In this document: one piece after another, positions 1-10,645 of the stretch | Numbering within the stretch: position 1 is the first letter of the stretch | Layout: the number at the start of each line of letters is the position of its first letter | Assembly (NCBI GenBank): GCA_009746045.1 | Contig: RPFO01000114.1 | Coordinates: 188,001 to 252,000 of the forward strand | Reading direction: 5' to 3' | DNA length: 64,000 bases | Source: Mesostigma viride | Taxonomy: Eukaryota; Streptophyta; Mesostigmatophyceae; Mesostigmatales; Mesostigmataceae | Made by a program: the position numbers and the translations under genes | Notes under the pieces: model-generated | Told to the model about the DNA's origin: nothing | The model's database searches: none | The model's input: the letters and a program-made list of their open reading frames with translations, nothing else

Positions 1-3000
1 GCAACACCCGCCAACAACGTCTCCGCACTGCTGGCATACGGCGAGCGTTGCTGCCTGCCAGCATGCATGCTGTGCTCCCCTGACGGGCCAGGGCCCCCCT
101 GGGGGTTGGTCGGTGCGCGCGGCCGCGCCGACGATGCAGGCGCCGATGATGGGGCCCCTGCCCTTGGGGCCACCGGTCCCTGGGGGATATGTTTTCCTGG
201 CCCTATTGTTGGCCCGCGACTCTCTATGCTCATGATGAGCTGGGCCAGTGGCTCGCCAGTAGTAGCACTTTGGGCCGATGCACCTTTGCCAGTTAGTGAG
301 GGGTCACAAAACGCTGACGCACCTTTGCCACCGAGAGAGGAGCCACCATTCGTGGAGCACTTGCCACCAAGCGAGGAGTTGCCGCCCTTTGCGTTCACGG
401 GCAGTTTGTTGGATGCAATACCTGCAATGTTGACGTCTTTACGCGCTGCTGGACAGGCCGCGGCAACCGCCTTCTGGGCCATGACACCACCCAGCTGCGG
501 CCCAGAGCACGGCTTCACGGCGGCGGCACTCGCCTGCAGCGCGGCCCAAGGACCGGCCGCTTTAGCAGCGGCCTTCTGGGCCATGATTCCACCTGGCTGC
601 CGCCCACACAGGGGTTCCTTGACACTGGCCTGTTGGGCGCCGGAGTGCTGGGAATCAACTGCAAAATTTTGTGCGAAACCGGCGGCGACAAAGGTTTGAA
701 ACACCACCGATGGACTGCCGGCTCCAGTGGGGGCCTTCTGGGACCCAGCGGGCTCTGTGACCAGTAACGGCTTCCTGAAGTTGTTGTCACTGCCCGCCCG
801 GTCTAGGGTATCCCCGCCACCCTCGTCATCGCTCCTGGAAAGGAGGAATGCGCTGTGTGAGCGGGCATCGCTGATATTGGTCCCGACACCCTTTCCAGCA
901 CGCGTGTTCCAGCTCGCATCCGTGACAGTGACCCCGATGCCCTTTCCAAAATTCCTTTCGGCACTCGTATTCACGCTCAAGCGTCCACCGGCAGCGCCCC
1001 AGATATCCTTTCCAGCATCTCCGTTCGAGCGGGCTTCGCCCCCTTTGTGCTCCCCAACATCTTTGTCAAGAGCAACCTCCTCGCGGCGGCGTTCCCCCTG
1101 CGCGCTGCCATAGGTACCTCGGCGTGCAGGCTCTCTACGGCCCAGCGCAAAGACCTGCTGCTCACTGTGGCGCCGGGCATGGCGGTCAATCTGCCGTAGT
1201 CCCTGATCACTAGTGGTATTACTACTATTGCGATTATTATCAATATCATTGTTATTGTTATTATTATTTTTCTTGTTCTTGTTGTTGTTGGGGTCCCCAG
1301 TAATTGCCTCCACCGCAGGGACATGGAGAGCTCCCCCGTGCGCGTCAGAACTGCTCTCGCTCGCGCCGTTGCGGGTGTTGGCATCGTTGCGGGTGCTCGC
1401 ATCATTAAGGGTGTTCCCGCCGCCGCTGCCCAGACCCAACACAAACCGCGTCGCGCACGACGAGCCCAGTCTCCCCCCCTCCCCCCTCTGGGGAAAAGCC
1501 CCCGCTGTCTTGCCCGCTGCCGTGACGGTTGCTGCAACGACTGCTGCTTTACTGGCTGCTGCGTTCGCTGCTGCCACTGTGTTTGCTGCCACATTCGCGG
1601 GCGTCGTTGCCGCTGCCTTGGTTGAGATGACTTGACCACGTTTGCCTTTACCCTGGTTGTCAGCCAACTCCTGTACTGCAAGTTTCCCTGCAGCATCATC
1701 CTCCCCTTCCCTCTCCTCCTCCCTTCCTTCCCCCTCCCCCTTCCCCTCCCCCTTCCCCTCTCTTCCTTCCAAGGCCTTCCGTTTGCCTGTGCCCGCTCGT
1801 ACCGTTGCCCGATCCTCGCTTGCGGCATCCAACATCGCCATATCCCCATCCCCATCCCCATCCCCATCCCCATCCCCATCCCCATCCCCATCCCCATCCC
1901 CATCCCCATCCCCATCCCCATCCCCATCCCCATCCCCATCCCCATCCCCATCCCCATCCCCATCCCCATCCCCATCCCAATCATCATCGTCGCCGACACC
2001 TTGAAACGACCCCGACCCATCAAAACAACCCCCCCTTCACTTTCCAGACGCCCTCGATAAGAGCGCTGACCAGAATTAATCCCTTTCCGCACAAAACGTC
2101 TCGGTTCAATCCCTCCCCTCTCACCCGCCACTACGCAGCCCCTGCCGCCGCCTTGGTTCATCCGCTCCTCTGAAGCACCGCACGGCTCAACCCTCCACTC
2201 CACCTTGCGCCGTTTAGAACAAGCACCCTGTTCGCCCCCGCCACCAAGTCCAGATCCCTTTCCCTTCACACCACCGCTCTCCTCACCCCCTCCATTCCCC
2301 CCCTTCCCTTCTCACTACTTTCCTTCTCACCCCTTCCCTGGGCCTCCACACCACCAGACTGTAAGGACGCCTTGCCTCTAGGCTCGGCGAGGGTGGCCCT
2401 TTCTGCTGGCGACGCTCCGTGTACTATATACAGTGGCCCATCGAGCCGACCGTTACCACTACATGGCAACGACTCCTCAACCTTCACAATCGCCTCTCCT
2501 GCTCCATCTTTCTGAGTGGTTTTCCTCCGGCCCGCCGCCGCCGCCTCTGTGCCACCACCCTGCCTGTCATTATTCTGCCCTCCGCCTGGCTCTGATCGGG
2601 CTCCCTTATTTTGCGCTCCGCCGGGCTCTGTTTGGGCCCTACCTCGCCAAGGTGACGCTGTTTCTGGGATCAAGACCGCGGCAGCTGTTTGTGGGCTAGT
2701 GGCCGCAGCCCCCAAGTTGTTGGGCCTAACGGCGCTGGAATTAGCGCGGGGATTAGTGCTGGTAGAACTGGAATTAGCGCGCCCCCTGTTCATCCCGCTG
2801 GCATCCGCACCCACCACGCCTCCTGCCCTTGATCCAACAGCAACGTCCCCAACGCCAGCCCCAATGCCAGCCCCGGAGCCAGCCCCGACGCAAGCCCCAG
2901 CGCTGACGGTCTCGCTACGGTCAATGGCCGTGCTAGAGCCAAACCTGGTAGCATCCCTGGTGGCGACGTCCCGGTCAGCCGACGTGGCGCCCCCAACACC

Positions 3001-3121
3001 AGCAAACATGTCCTTCATGGGGTTAACACCCATGGCCGGTGCGGCGCCGATCCGGGCGGCAGGAAGTGTGTCGAGGATGCTAGGGGAGGATGAGCCGGTC
3101 CCTGGCGGCACATTTTGACAC
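1..3121 (-). CDS. C-terminal low-complexity exon of the PHD protein, two apparent frameshifts
   Basis: Starts after an AG acceptor (3122-3123) and supplies the last PHD cysteine. The first frame (3121 to a TGA at 2266-2268) is rich in Gly, Ala, Ser and Asn. A second frame is open from about 2311, and a third is stop-free from 2036 to the window edge (about 678 codons). Adding one G in each of two G7 runs (2297-2303 and 2029-2035 on the + strand as C7) joins all three frames into more than 1,030 codons. The third frame has an Asp-Gly repeat, a Lys/Glu/Gly stretch, Ala-rich and Asn-rich stretches, and two copies of a G-G-[IV]-M-A-Q-K-A motif. No globular domain is seen; it is probably disordered. 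The overlapping 977-2269 frame is rejected because it loses this composition after the hexamer repeat. Confidence 0.5.
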
Positions 3122-6100
3122 CTGGTGATGGGACGGTAGAGCGAGCGTCCACGAAACAGCGGCGATTAATTAAAGACCAGATATAACCAGCGACGCCGTT
3201 CAGATCTTTAATGGCAATCTAGCGAGGTCTTTAATAGCAGCATTTGGCAGGCATCGTAATCATAAAATCGATGGGTGATATTTTTGCCATCTGTCCTTGC
3301 CATGGCGAAATGTCCCGAAGACAGCGACAGCATTAAAGCGGCGAAACATCCTCGGTACCAATGGCTGTCATTGAGAGGAGGACGCCAGCATATGGATGCG
3401 TCATAATAGTATTAATATAAGAGTAAGGACAGGACTCACTGAAACAGCACCATTGAATTAGTCATAATAGTATTAATAGAAGAGTAAGGATAGGACTCGC
3501 TGAAACAGTACCATTTCATTAGTACCTCACAAGACTACCCAGCAGTTTGAAGAATAAGAATAGAAAACATGTTCAACATCCATGTACGGCATTAATACGG
3601 TGACAGATGTCCAGCATTATTACTATGCGCTGACGACTCCCCATGGGGCGCGCACACTCCATTGACAAGCCATTCTTCATCTTCTCCTTACCTATTTAGG
3701 TCACCTCTATGACCAAACATTACTAGTACTGCCATTACCACGACAACGGAATTAGAAGTCACAGCGCGCATGCCCACTCCTCCTCGACCCTAGTGTCAGG
3801 GCCTTGTATTTATGAGGACTACACCACGCAACCACGCGGCCACTCACAGTGGGCACGCCCACTCCTCCTCAACCGATGCGCCAGGCTCCACATCAAAGCC
3901 AACGCACACCGTGTGGTACCTGCAGCGAGGCATAGGAGAGATGTTGTGCAGCACAGCACAGCGCAAACTGTTGTTTATATGCGATGTGTTTGTGCTGTTG
4001 GGCAGCACAGCACAAACTAATTGGTAGTCAGCAACCACGTGGTACATGTGGTGCATGAGATGCGAACTTTTCGCAAAACACAAGATCAGAGCAGTCGTGA
4101 GGCACGGGTACAGGGCACGTTCCCACTACCACAGACCGGCTGGTACCCGAAACGTAACATACTGCATTAAATTATAACTATTAGTACTACTATTGCATTA
4201 GTATTGTATGATTGTATTAGTAATTCATACGAGAAATAACTTGCAGCCGACCGGAAAGAGAACCCGCCATTTGAGGTTCAAACCAGGTACAGATTCTCAA
4301 AAATATTCTAATCCCGTAGTGAGGTGCGAATGCCCAAAATATGCACACGTCAATAATAATAATAATCATTATTACTATAAGAATAATCTGAATATAGACT
4401 GTGTGGCCCCTGCAGAAGACCGAAAAGGGTTTGCAAGTAACAAGCAGATCCCCAATACTTACACTCTAGGTCACACTGGCCTGGACCCCCCCCCCCCCCC
4501 ACACACACACAGCCCAGGGCCTGGTGGGCCACACTGGCCTTTGGGGGCTTTGCGTCTCAGCACATGGGAGCCAATATAGGGAGCATGCCACGTATGCCAT
4601 GAGCTCGTACTCACAAGGAGAAGCGACTACCATGTCTGGTACCACGAGCTCCAACTCACATGTAGAAAGAGATTATTACGTCTGGTACCGTATCTAATGG
4701 CCAGTTCAAGGCATCAAAAAGTCATTATGTCAATCACTACAGTGACCACACACCAGCGCTTGCAGACGTCACACTCCACCGAGCTGTAACTGCCGTCCGG
4801 AGGCTCTTCCTCCTCCCCCTCTTCTTCCAGCATACGCAATGCCGACGCGCGGACGAGGCAGGCGGGATCGGGCAGGCAGTCTACATCCTGCAAGCATGTA
4901 AGAAGGCGCGCAATTCAGAATAACGGCATGTATGCAACACAATATTAGCACATGCATATATTCATTGGCACGCAATTCATAATAACGGCATGTATGCAAC
5001 ATAATATTAGCATACGTATATATTCATTGAGAATGATAAATTACGGAAGTGAGAGGGGAATATATATAGTAGCTTACATACTACTAGTGGCAGAAGAACA
5101 TATTCATGCGGGATCGGGCGGGCAGTCCACGCCCTGCGAGAATGAAGAGGGGAGCAGACGTGAGGGCAGTGCAAGATAAGGGCATAGTAGTATAAGTAGT
5201 AGTTATCAAGATGATGGCATAGATATCTTCACGCGGGATCAGGCAGGCAGTCCACACCCTGCGGGAGATAGGAATGTCTGCATTTCACAGTAGCACGTAT
5301 GCGCTACGGTGATAACTTGAATGTCTTCGTTCCGGCTAAGACAAACACTTGGCATTCTGCGCTTGGCACCCCGCGACAGCAAACAAGTATGGCAAGAGCC
5401 TCGCGACCAGAGAGGTGAGACATGAGGCAGTCTACGCATTATTAGTTTATAATATCGGTTTTCTCTGAGTATAGTTTAATTAACGCATGCGGGAAAGATA
5501 GGGCCGCTGTGCCTTGGCCTGCATGTGGAAGGTTGTCTGCGAGATGGGCTGACTAATTCGATCTGTACAAAGGGTTTCATGTTCGCCTGAATTTTCCTTG
5601 GACGACCCGGTTGTTTGTAAGGGTCGGTGGATATTAATTAGTGGTCCGAGAAAATTAATAGTAGGTTTTATACGACTTACTTGCAAAGATTCGTATTTGG
5701 TTGCACCAGCTGAGGTTAGCTGGGGACCTGTAGGGTCGACTGGTCGCTTAACGAATCTTTGACTGATTTGGGTTCTTGAGTGAGTCGTGATTAATTATTG
5801 TATAGCGGATTCGGACCGGCCCAAGAGGTGGATGGGCGAGTTTTATGTTTGTCAGTCTTGGGAACCTTGTACAACTACCTGTACGGTTAACGCACTAGCC
5901 TGGGGGTGCGTGGCCACGTTGTTTGTAGTGGCGTTTTCAGCACTGTTCAGACCGGCGCGTGACGCATGCTGGTGTTACTTAATTTAGGATGATGTCAGCT
6001 TGTGTGTCGGCGGACCATGCCTTAAGCAAGGTAGGCAGGCAGTGATCCGCAATTGTTTCTTTCCCCTCCCTCCCACCCTGGAGGCTTCTTGCTTCCGCGT

Positions 6101-9061
6101 GCGGATTGAGAAACCTTGAGGCCACTGTTAACTGCTGCATTTGTGGCAGGGCTCCACTTATTGTATTCAATCAAATGCTGGTCTTCTTGGGAGCTCAGTG
6201 ATCTTAAAGAAAATTGAGTGACTGATTAATTAATCCACGAGGAGGCACAGTATTAAAGAATCGGATCGCGGCAGGCAGACAACATCCCCCCAGAATTAAA
6301 CAGGAAATATCGCAGGACAGTCATGACAGTATGCCCAGGCCCGAATATTAGTATTTTAGCAGTACAGAAGTATGTGTGCAAGAACATGTACATACTCAGA
6401 AGACAGCGACGGGACATTCCTGGACCCGTGTTGAAGGTAAGGGTCAGACCGGCCCAGACTCATTATCATAGCTTACAACACCTCTGCGCTTTGATTCGGC
6501 GCAATCAGGCCAGCACGGGACAGTCTAGCGCAGACGTGCGTTTTCATAAATCTGGCGGAATAAAGTCATTACAAAAGGTGAAGCAGTATGATGATGGTAG
6601 TAATAATAGTACTACTAAACCATAAACCCTAAACCCTAAAAAGTATGATGATGGTAATAATAATACTACTCAACCCTAAACCCTAAACTCTAAACTCTTA
6701 ACAGTATGATGATGCTAATAATAATAGTACTACTCAACCCTTAACCCTAAACAGTATGATGCTGGTAATAATAATAGTACTACTAAACCCTAAACCCTAA
6801 ACCCTAAACCCTAAACCCTAAACAGTATGATGATGGTAATAATACTACTACTAAACCCTAAACCCTACGCCCTAAACCCTAAACCCTAAACAATATGATG
6901 ATGGTAATAAACCCTAAACCCTAAACCCTAAACCCTACACCCTCAAACAGTAGTAGCAACCGCAGAAAGCATATCAACACAAACCCACGTTTTCGTCGAT
7001 GAAGAAGTCAGGAAAGTACTCGGCGGGCGCGTCGTCGTACCAGATGTGGGGCTGGTCCCTGGCAGGGTGTGCGGGGAAGGGTGGACGTTCCAGCGGGTGG
7101 TGACGCGAGCATGGAACCGTTTCTGAAGTTAGCAACCACGTGCCCACGTTGAAGGGTGCGAATAACGCGATTGTGCAGCATATTCGGTTCTGAAAGCATG
7201 CGACCAGGTGGTTATCCCTTTCTATGCATTCAACCAATAGGTGGGCAACGCGGCCCCTTTTATGGGAAGGAGGAGCCCTCGCGAAACCTAGTATGGTGGT
7301 CGTGGTCACTGTAATGGTCACTCTGAGGGTAGCCCTCGCGAAACCTAGTTTGGTGGTCATGGTCACTGTAATGGTCACTCTAAGGGTAGCCCTCGCGAAA
7401 CCTAGTATGGTGGTCATGGTCCCTCTACTGGTCACTCTAAGGGTAGCCCTCGCGAAACCTAGCATTGTGGTCATGGTCACTGTAATGGTCACTCTAAGGG
7501 TAGCCCTCGCGAAACCTAGCATTGTGGTCATGGTCACTGTAATGGTCACTGTAAGGGTAGCCCTCGCGAAACCTAGTATGGTGGTCATGGTCCCTCTACT
7601 GGTCACTGTATGGTGGTCATGGTCCCTCTACTGGTCACTGTATGGTGGTCATGGTCCCTCTACTGGTCACTCTTTAAGGGTAGCAACACGACCCATTTTA
7701 TGGGAAGGGGTAGCCCTCGCGAAACCTGGTATGGTGGTCATGGTCACTGTAATGGTCACTGTATAGTGGTCATGGTCCCTCTACTGGTCACTCTAAGGGT
7801 AGCCCTCGCGAAACCTAGTATGGTGGTCATGGTCACTGTAATGGTCACTCTAAGGGTAGCCCTCGCGAAACCTAGTATGGTGGTCATGGTCCCTCTACTG
7901 GTCACTCTAAGGGTAGCCCTCGCGAAACCTAGTATGGTGGTCATGGTCACTGTAATGGTCACTCTAAGGGTAGCCCTCGCGAAACCTGGTATGGTGGTCA
8001 TGGTCACTGTAATGGTCACTCTAAGGGTAGCCCTCACGAGACCTGGTATGGTGGTCATGGTCACTGTAATGGTCACTCTAAGGGTAGCCCTCGCGAAACC
8101 TGGTATGGTGGTCATGGTCCCTCTACTGGTCACTGTATGGTGGTCATGGTCCCTCTACTGGTCACTCTTTAAGGGTAGCCGGCTGTAGCTAACAACCACA
8201 TGCCCAGTTTTTGGTTTGCAACTGTCCAGCTATAACGATGGCAGTCTACTCCCATGCCATTAATCGCTGGGACAACCCACAGCAGCTCTCTTGGTGCGCG
8301 GGACTCGCTGTGTGACGGTGTGGGACACCTGCCACGTGCTTGTGGGCAGAGCGCGACAAACCTCCCGCACGGGGTACCGAGTCGCCCTGTCCGGGCAGAG
8401 ATGACAGCGATGTCAGATCTGAACCCATTGCGGACAGAAACGCAGCCACAGGGGGGTGCTGGGGCTACTGGGATCAGGAGACCCCTATCGTCGCGAAATA
8501 GTTCTAGGGGTCCGGTATTCGAATCCCAGTATTGTGCCAAAATTCGCTAGTCACATATGATATTGTGGGTATGCGGGTACTCGAGCTCGTGCGACATGCC
8601 CAGGAGCTGGCTACTAAACGCGGGGGTGGATTCGATGCTCAGAGCAGCAGCGGCCATAGTGAACGCAAGGGCAAATGCGGTGCCCAGAGCAGCAGCGGCC
8701 ATAGTGAACGCAAGGGCAAATGCGGTGCTCAGAGCAGCAGCGGCCATAGTGAACGCAAGGGCAAATGCGGTGCCCAGAGCAGCAGCGGCCATAGTGAACG
8801 CAAGGGCGGATGCGGCAGCCTGAGCAGCAGCGGCCCCCTTCCCTTGGTTGCTCTACTAGGCGGGGTCGATCTCGAAGGCACTTTCTTGCTATGCATGTAT
8901 TGGTGCCTACTGATTGCTATGTATGTGCACTCCTTGCTGGCTAGCCACGTTATGTATGGCTGCCTATCGCGCTTGCCCACTGTGCATGTATACCTGTTGG
9001 CAACAACCAGGCCTTTGGGGACATCCTGGGGGTCCTGGCTGCTGCCATCGGGCGCGCGCAT
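1..9061 (-). CDS. PHD-finger protein with long low-complexity C-terminal tail (partial, runs off left edge)
   Basis: Exon model: 9061-8994, 7058-6989, 4887-4754, 3919-3848, then a last visible exon from 3121 to the window edge. Donors are GTATAC, GTGGGT, GTGTGT and GTGAGT, every acceptor ends in AG, and all phases agree. Joined, the exons give a PHD second half: C85-x2-C88, W91, H93-x2-C96, then W111-A-C113-P-L-C116; W91 and L115 are each built across an intron. The usual first Cys pair is not at normal spacing; C50 and C56 are the only candidates. PHD fingers read histone H3 tails in chromatin proteins, so a nuclear role is inferred. An acidic stretch precedes the finger. The ATG at 9061 directly follows a good acceptor, so an upstream exon is likely. 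The gene may be the 3' part of the chromo-RING gene, giving a PHRF1-like RING-PHD order. No identity beyond the PHD is claimed. Confidence 0.6.
1842..1979 (-). repeat. (GATGGG)n hexanucleotide repeat, coding for Asp-Gly
   Basis: About 23 nearly perfect copies of a six-base unit (CCCATC on the + strand). In the favoured minus-strand frame it encodes alternating Asp-Gly inside the PHD protein tail. The unit is a multiple of three, so copy-number change keeps the frame. Confidence 0.9.
3401..3525. repeat. two-copy direct repeat of about 62 bp in PHD gene intron
   Basis: A unit beginning gtcataatagtattaata and ending near a 'ctgaaacag' motif occurs twice in tandem with a few mismatches. It lies in the last visible intron of the PHD gene (3124-3847), which otherwise shows no coding signal. 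Confidence 0.7.
5107..5262 (-). repeat. two echoes of the PHD-gene 4887 acceptor and exon start
   Basis: Two copies of 'GCAG' plus the first ~25 bases of the exon that begins at 4887 lie upstream of it in the intron. Their AG dinucleotides are at 5134-5135 and 5259-5260. Each copy diverges by a few bases and runs into a stop codon soon after the conserved part. Confidence 0.65.
6613..6950 (+). repeat. interstitial telomere-like CCCTAAA repeats
   Basis: Blocks of two to five CCCTAAA units alternate with a spacer of the form agtatgatgatggtaataat. The unit is the plant/green-algal telomere repeat. It lies inside an intron of the PHD gene (4888-6988 is the intron), so it is not a chromosome end. 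Variant units (aaactct, ccctacg) show decay. Confidence 0.85.
7280..8175. repeat. 57-bp minisatellite in PHD gene intron
   Basis: About 13 copies of a ~57-bp unit starting gggtagccctcgcgaaacct, with an internal ~32-bp sub-repeat (tggtggtcatggtccctct). Long open frames across it on both strands are by-products. It lies between the exons at 8994-9061 and 6989-7058. Confidence 0.9.
8638..8818. repeat. 45-bp tandem repeat, four copies
   Basis: Four nearly identical 45-bp units containing cagagcagcagcggccatag. The unit is a multiple of three, so frames on both strands stay open (15-residue repeats). It sits in a PHD gene intron next to the exon at 8994, so I treat it as non-coding. Confidence 0.85.
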
Positions 9062-9654
9062 CTGAGGGAGAGGGATGCAAGGTGGAGAGGAGCCAAAGAT
9101 ACGGGGGCGAAACGAAGTAGAGAGGAAGCGAAAAAAGAGAGGAACCAAAGATATTTGAAAACCGGAAGATAAAATAAGATAAAAAATCACCGAAGATAAG
9201 ATATACGTAGAGAGGAACCAGATATATGAAAAAACCAAAGGTACCACCTTACCAGTGAATTAGTAAACAATAAGCAGTAAAGAAGTAGAAGGAAAAGTAA
9301 GTATTGTCTCACCAAGTAGAAATCAACGGCTTCGCAGGGCAGCCCCCTAGGCCCTAGCCTAGGCGGTTGGCTTGCGATAATGTTTTTTAATAGAAGGTAA
9401 GGAGGCGAAGTAACTAGCGTGTCAGGCATGCATTCTTAAAATACTACTTTATTTCTAAAATATATTCTTAAAAATAGACACAACGGAGCCCACATCCGCG
9501 TGACACATGCTCCAGGAGCACGGAAGAGAAGGTGCCAACGACAAGCCAGTTGATTTGGCATTCTGACATGCAGTTGTCCAAACACAGTTGCAAAGACATC
9601 GCCCCAGCGTTAACGAGAGTACGTGGCTCTGCGGCGTCAAGCCAGTTGACAAGC

Positions 9655-9812
9655 ACCCTCATCCCTTCACCGATACCATCCCTCATCCCTTCACCGATGC
9701 CACCCCTCATCCCTTCACGGACGCCACCCCTCATCCCCTCACGGATGCCACCCCTCATCCCTTCACCGATGCCACCCCTCATCCCTTCACCGATGCCACC
9801 CCCCATCCCTTC
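9655..9812. repeat. 24-bp tandem repeat
   Basis: About seven copies of a 24-bp unit (atcccttcaccgatgccacc plus four bases). No gene is assigned here; it lies upstream of the first PHD gene exon seen. Confidence 0.85.
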
Positions 9813-10133
9813 ACGGTTGACAATTTTGCTATCAGCTAACGCTCGTACTATCTTGTGCTACATAGTGCATTAGGGTAAGGGTACATGCCGCTAGCTTCAG
9901 AAAAAAACTTGAAACATACATAGTTCTGGAACAGCCCCCCCCCCTCCCCCTTGTTTTGGGGAGCTTTTGTCTAAAGGGCCGCTAACTAACTTGTAATAAA
10001 ACGGAGGTATGTCAGTTAGGTTTGTCAGGTATGTCTGGCATGTCACCCGAAACCAAGCATATTGAAAACTCCGAAGAACCCATTTCTCACCAGATACTGT
10101 GTGCATCTACTGTGCTACCAGGACTCTGGTATT

Positions 10134-10580
10134 TTCTGATCAGGCACTCCGCAAAGGTGAAAACCATTTGCGTTCAGTGCCGGGCCGCGGAAAACGCGGA
10201 AAAACGCGATCTGCAAATGAATCCGACCGGAATCGAACTGGGGACCTCTCGCACCAACTTTCGCTGACTATAGGACGGACGTCTCCGGTTACCATGGCAT
10301 CGCCAACTTACACCTACAGTCATCCGCAAAAGTTCTCCTTTCCGGGGAGTGATGCAAGCCTTTCGGATTTGGTACTAGATAAATCACTCGAGATCTGTGT
10401 GTAGGAGTACTACACACGTGTCCACTCGAGACTTGTTCAGTCTCAAAACGTGAGACGGGCTGAACACGGCTGGATCCTTCTTTATTGGAAGGGGGCGTAG
10501 CCGGTACTATCGAAATCAGCCAAGCGTATATTCTGATCAGGCACTCCGCAAAGGTGAAAACCATTTGCGTTCAGTGCCGG
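10134..10580. repeat. exact 50-bp direct repeats flanking a 347-bp segment
   Basis: The 50 bases at 10134-10183 recur exactly at 10531-10580. The segment between contains a tRNA T-arm-like stretch on the minus strand near 10215. This could be a small element with terminal repeats, or a simple duplication. No coding potential is seen. Confidence 0.6.
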
Positions 10581-10645
10581 TTCAGTGCCCTGGTATGGCT
10601 AGGGAGGGGGGGACTATCAGCAACGAGGAGATTTGTGATGCTCAC

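Noticed and set aside
977-2269. 430-codon minus-strand frame with Met-Gly repeats
   Set aside because: It overlaps a longer stop-free frame with better composition; only its first part (2269 to about 2037) is likely coding.
2516-3118. 200-codon plus-strand frame
   Set aside because: It lies opposite the PHD protein tail, which is tied to the PHD finger by a matching splice phase.
8480-8535. tRNA-like 3' end (ggtattcgaatccc ... gtgcca)
   Set aside because: No matching 5' acceptor arm or anticodon arm nearby; perhaps a SINE remnant.
10200-10260. tRNA T-arm-like stretch on the minus strand
   Set aside because: The rest of the cloverleaf is absent.
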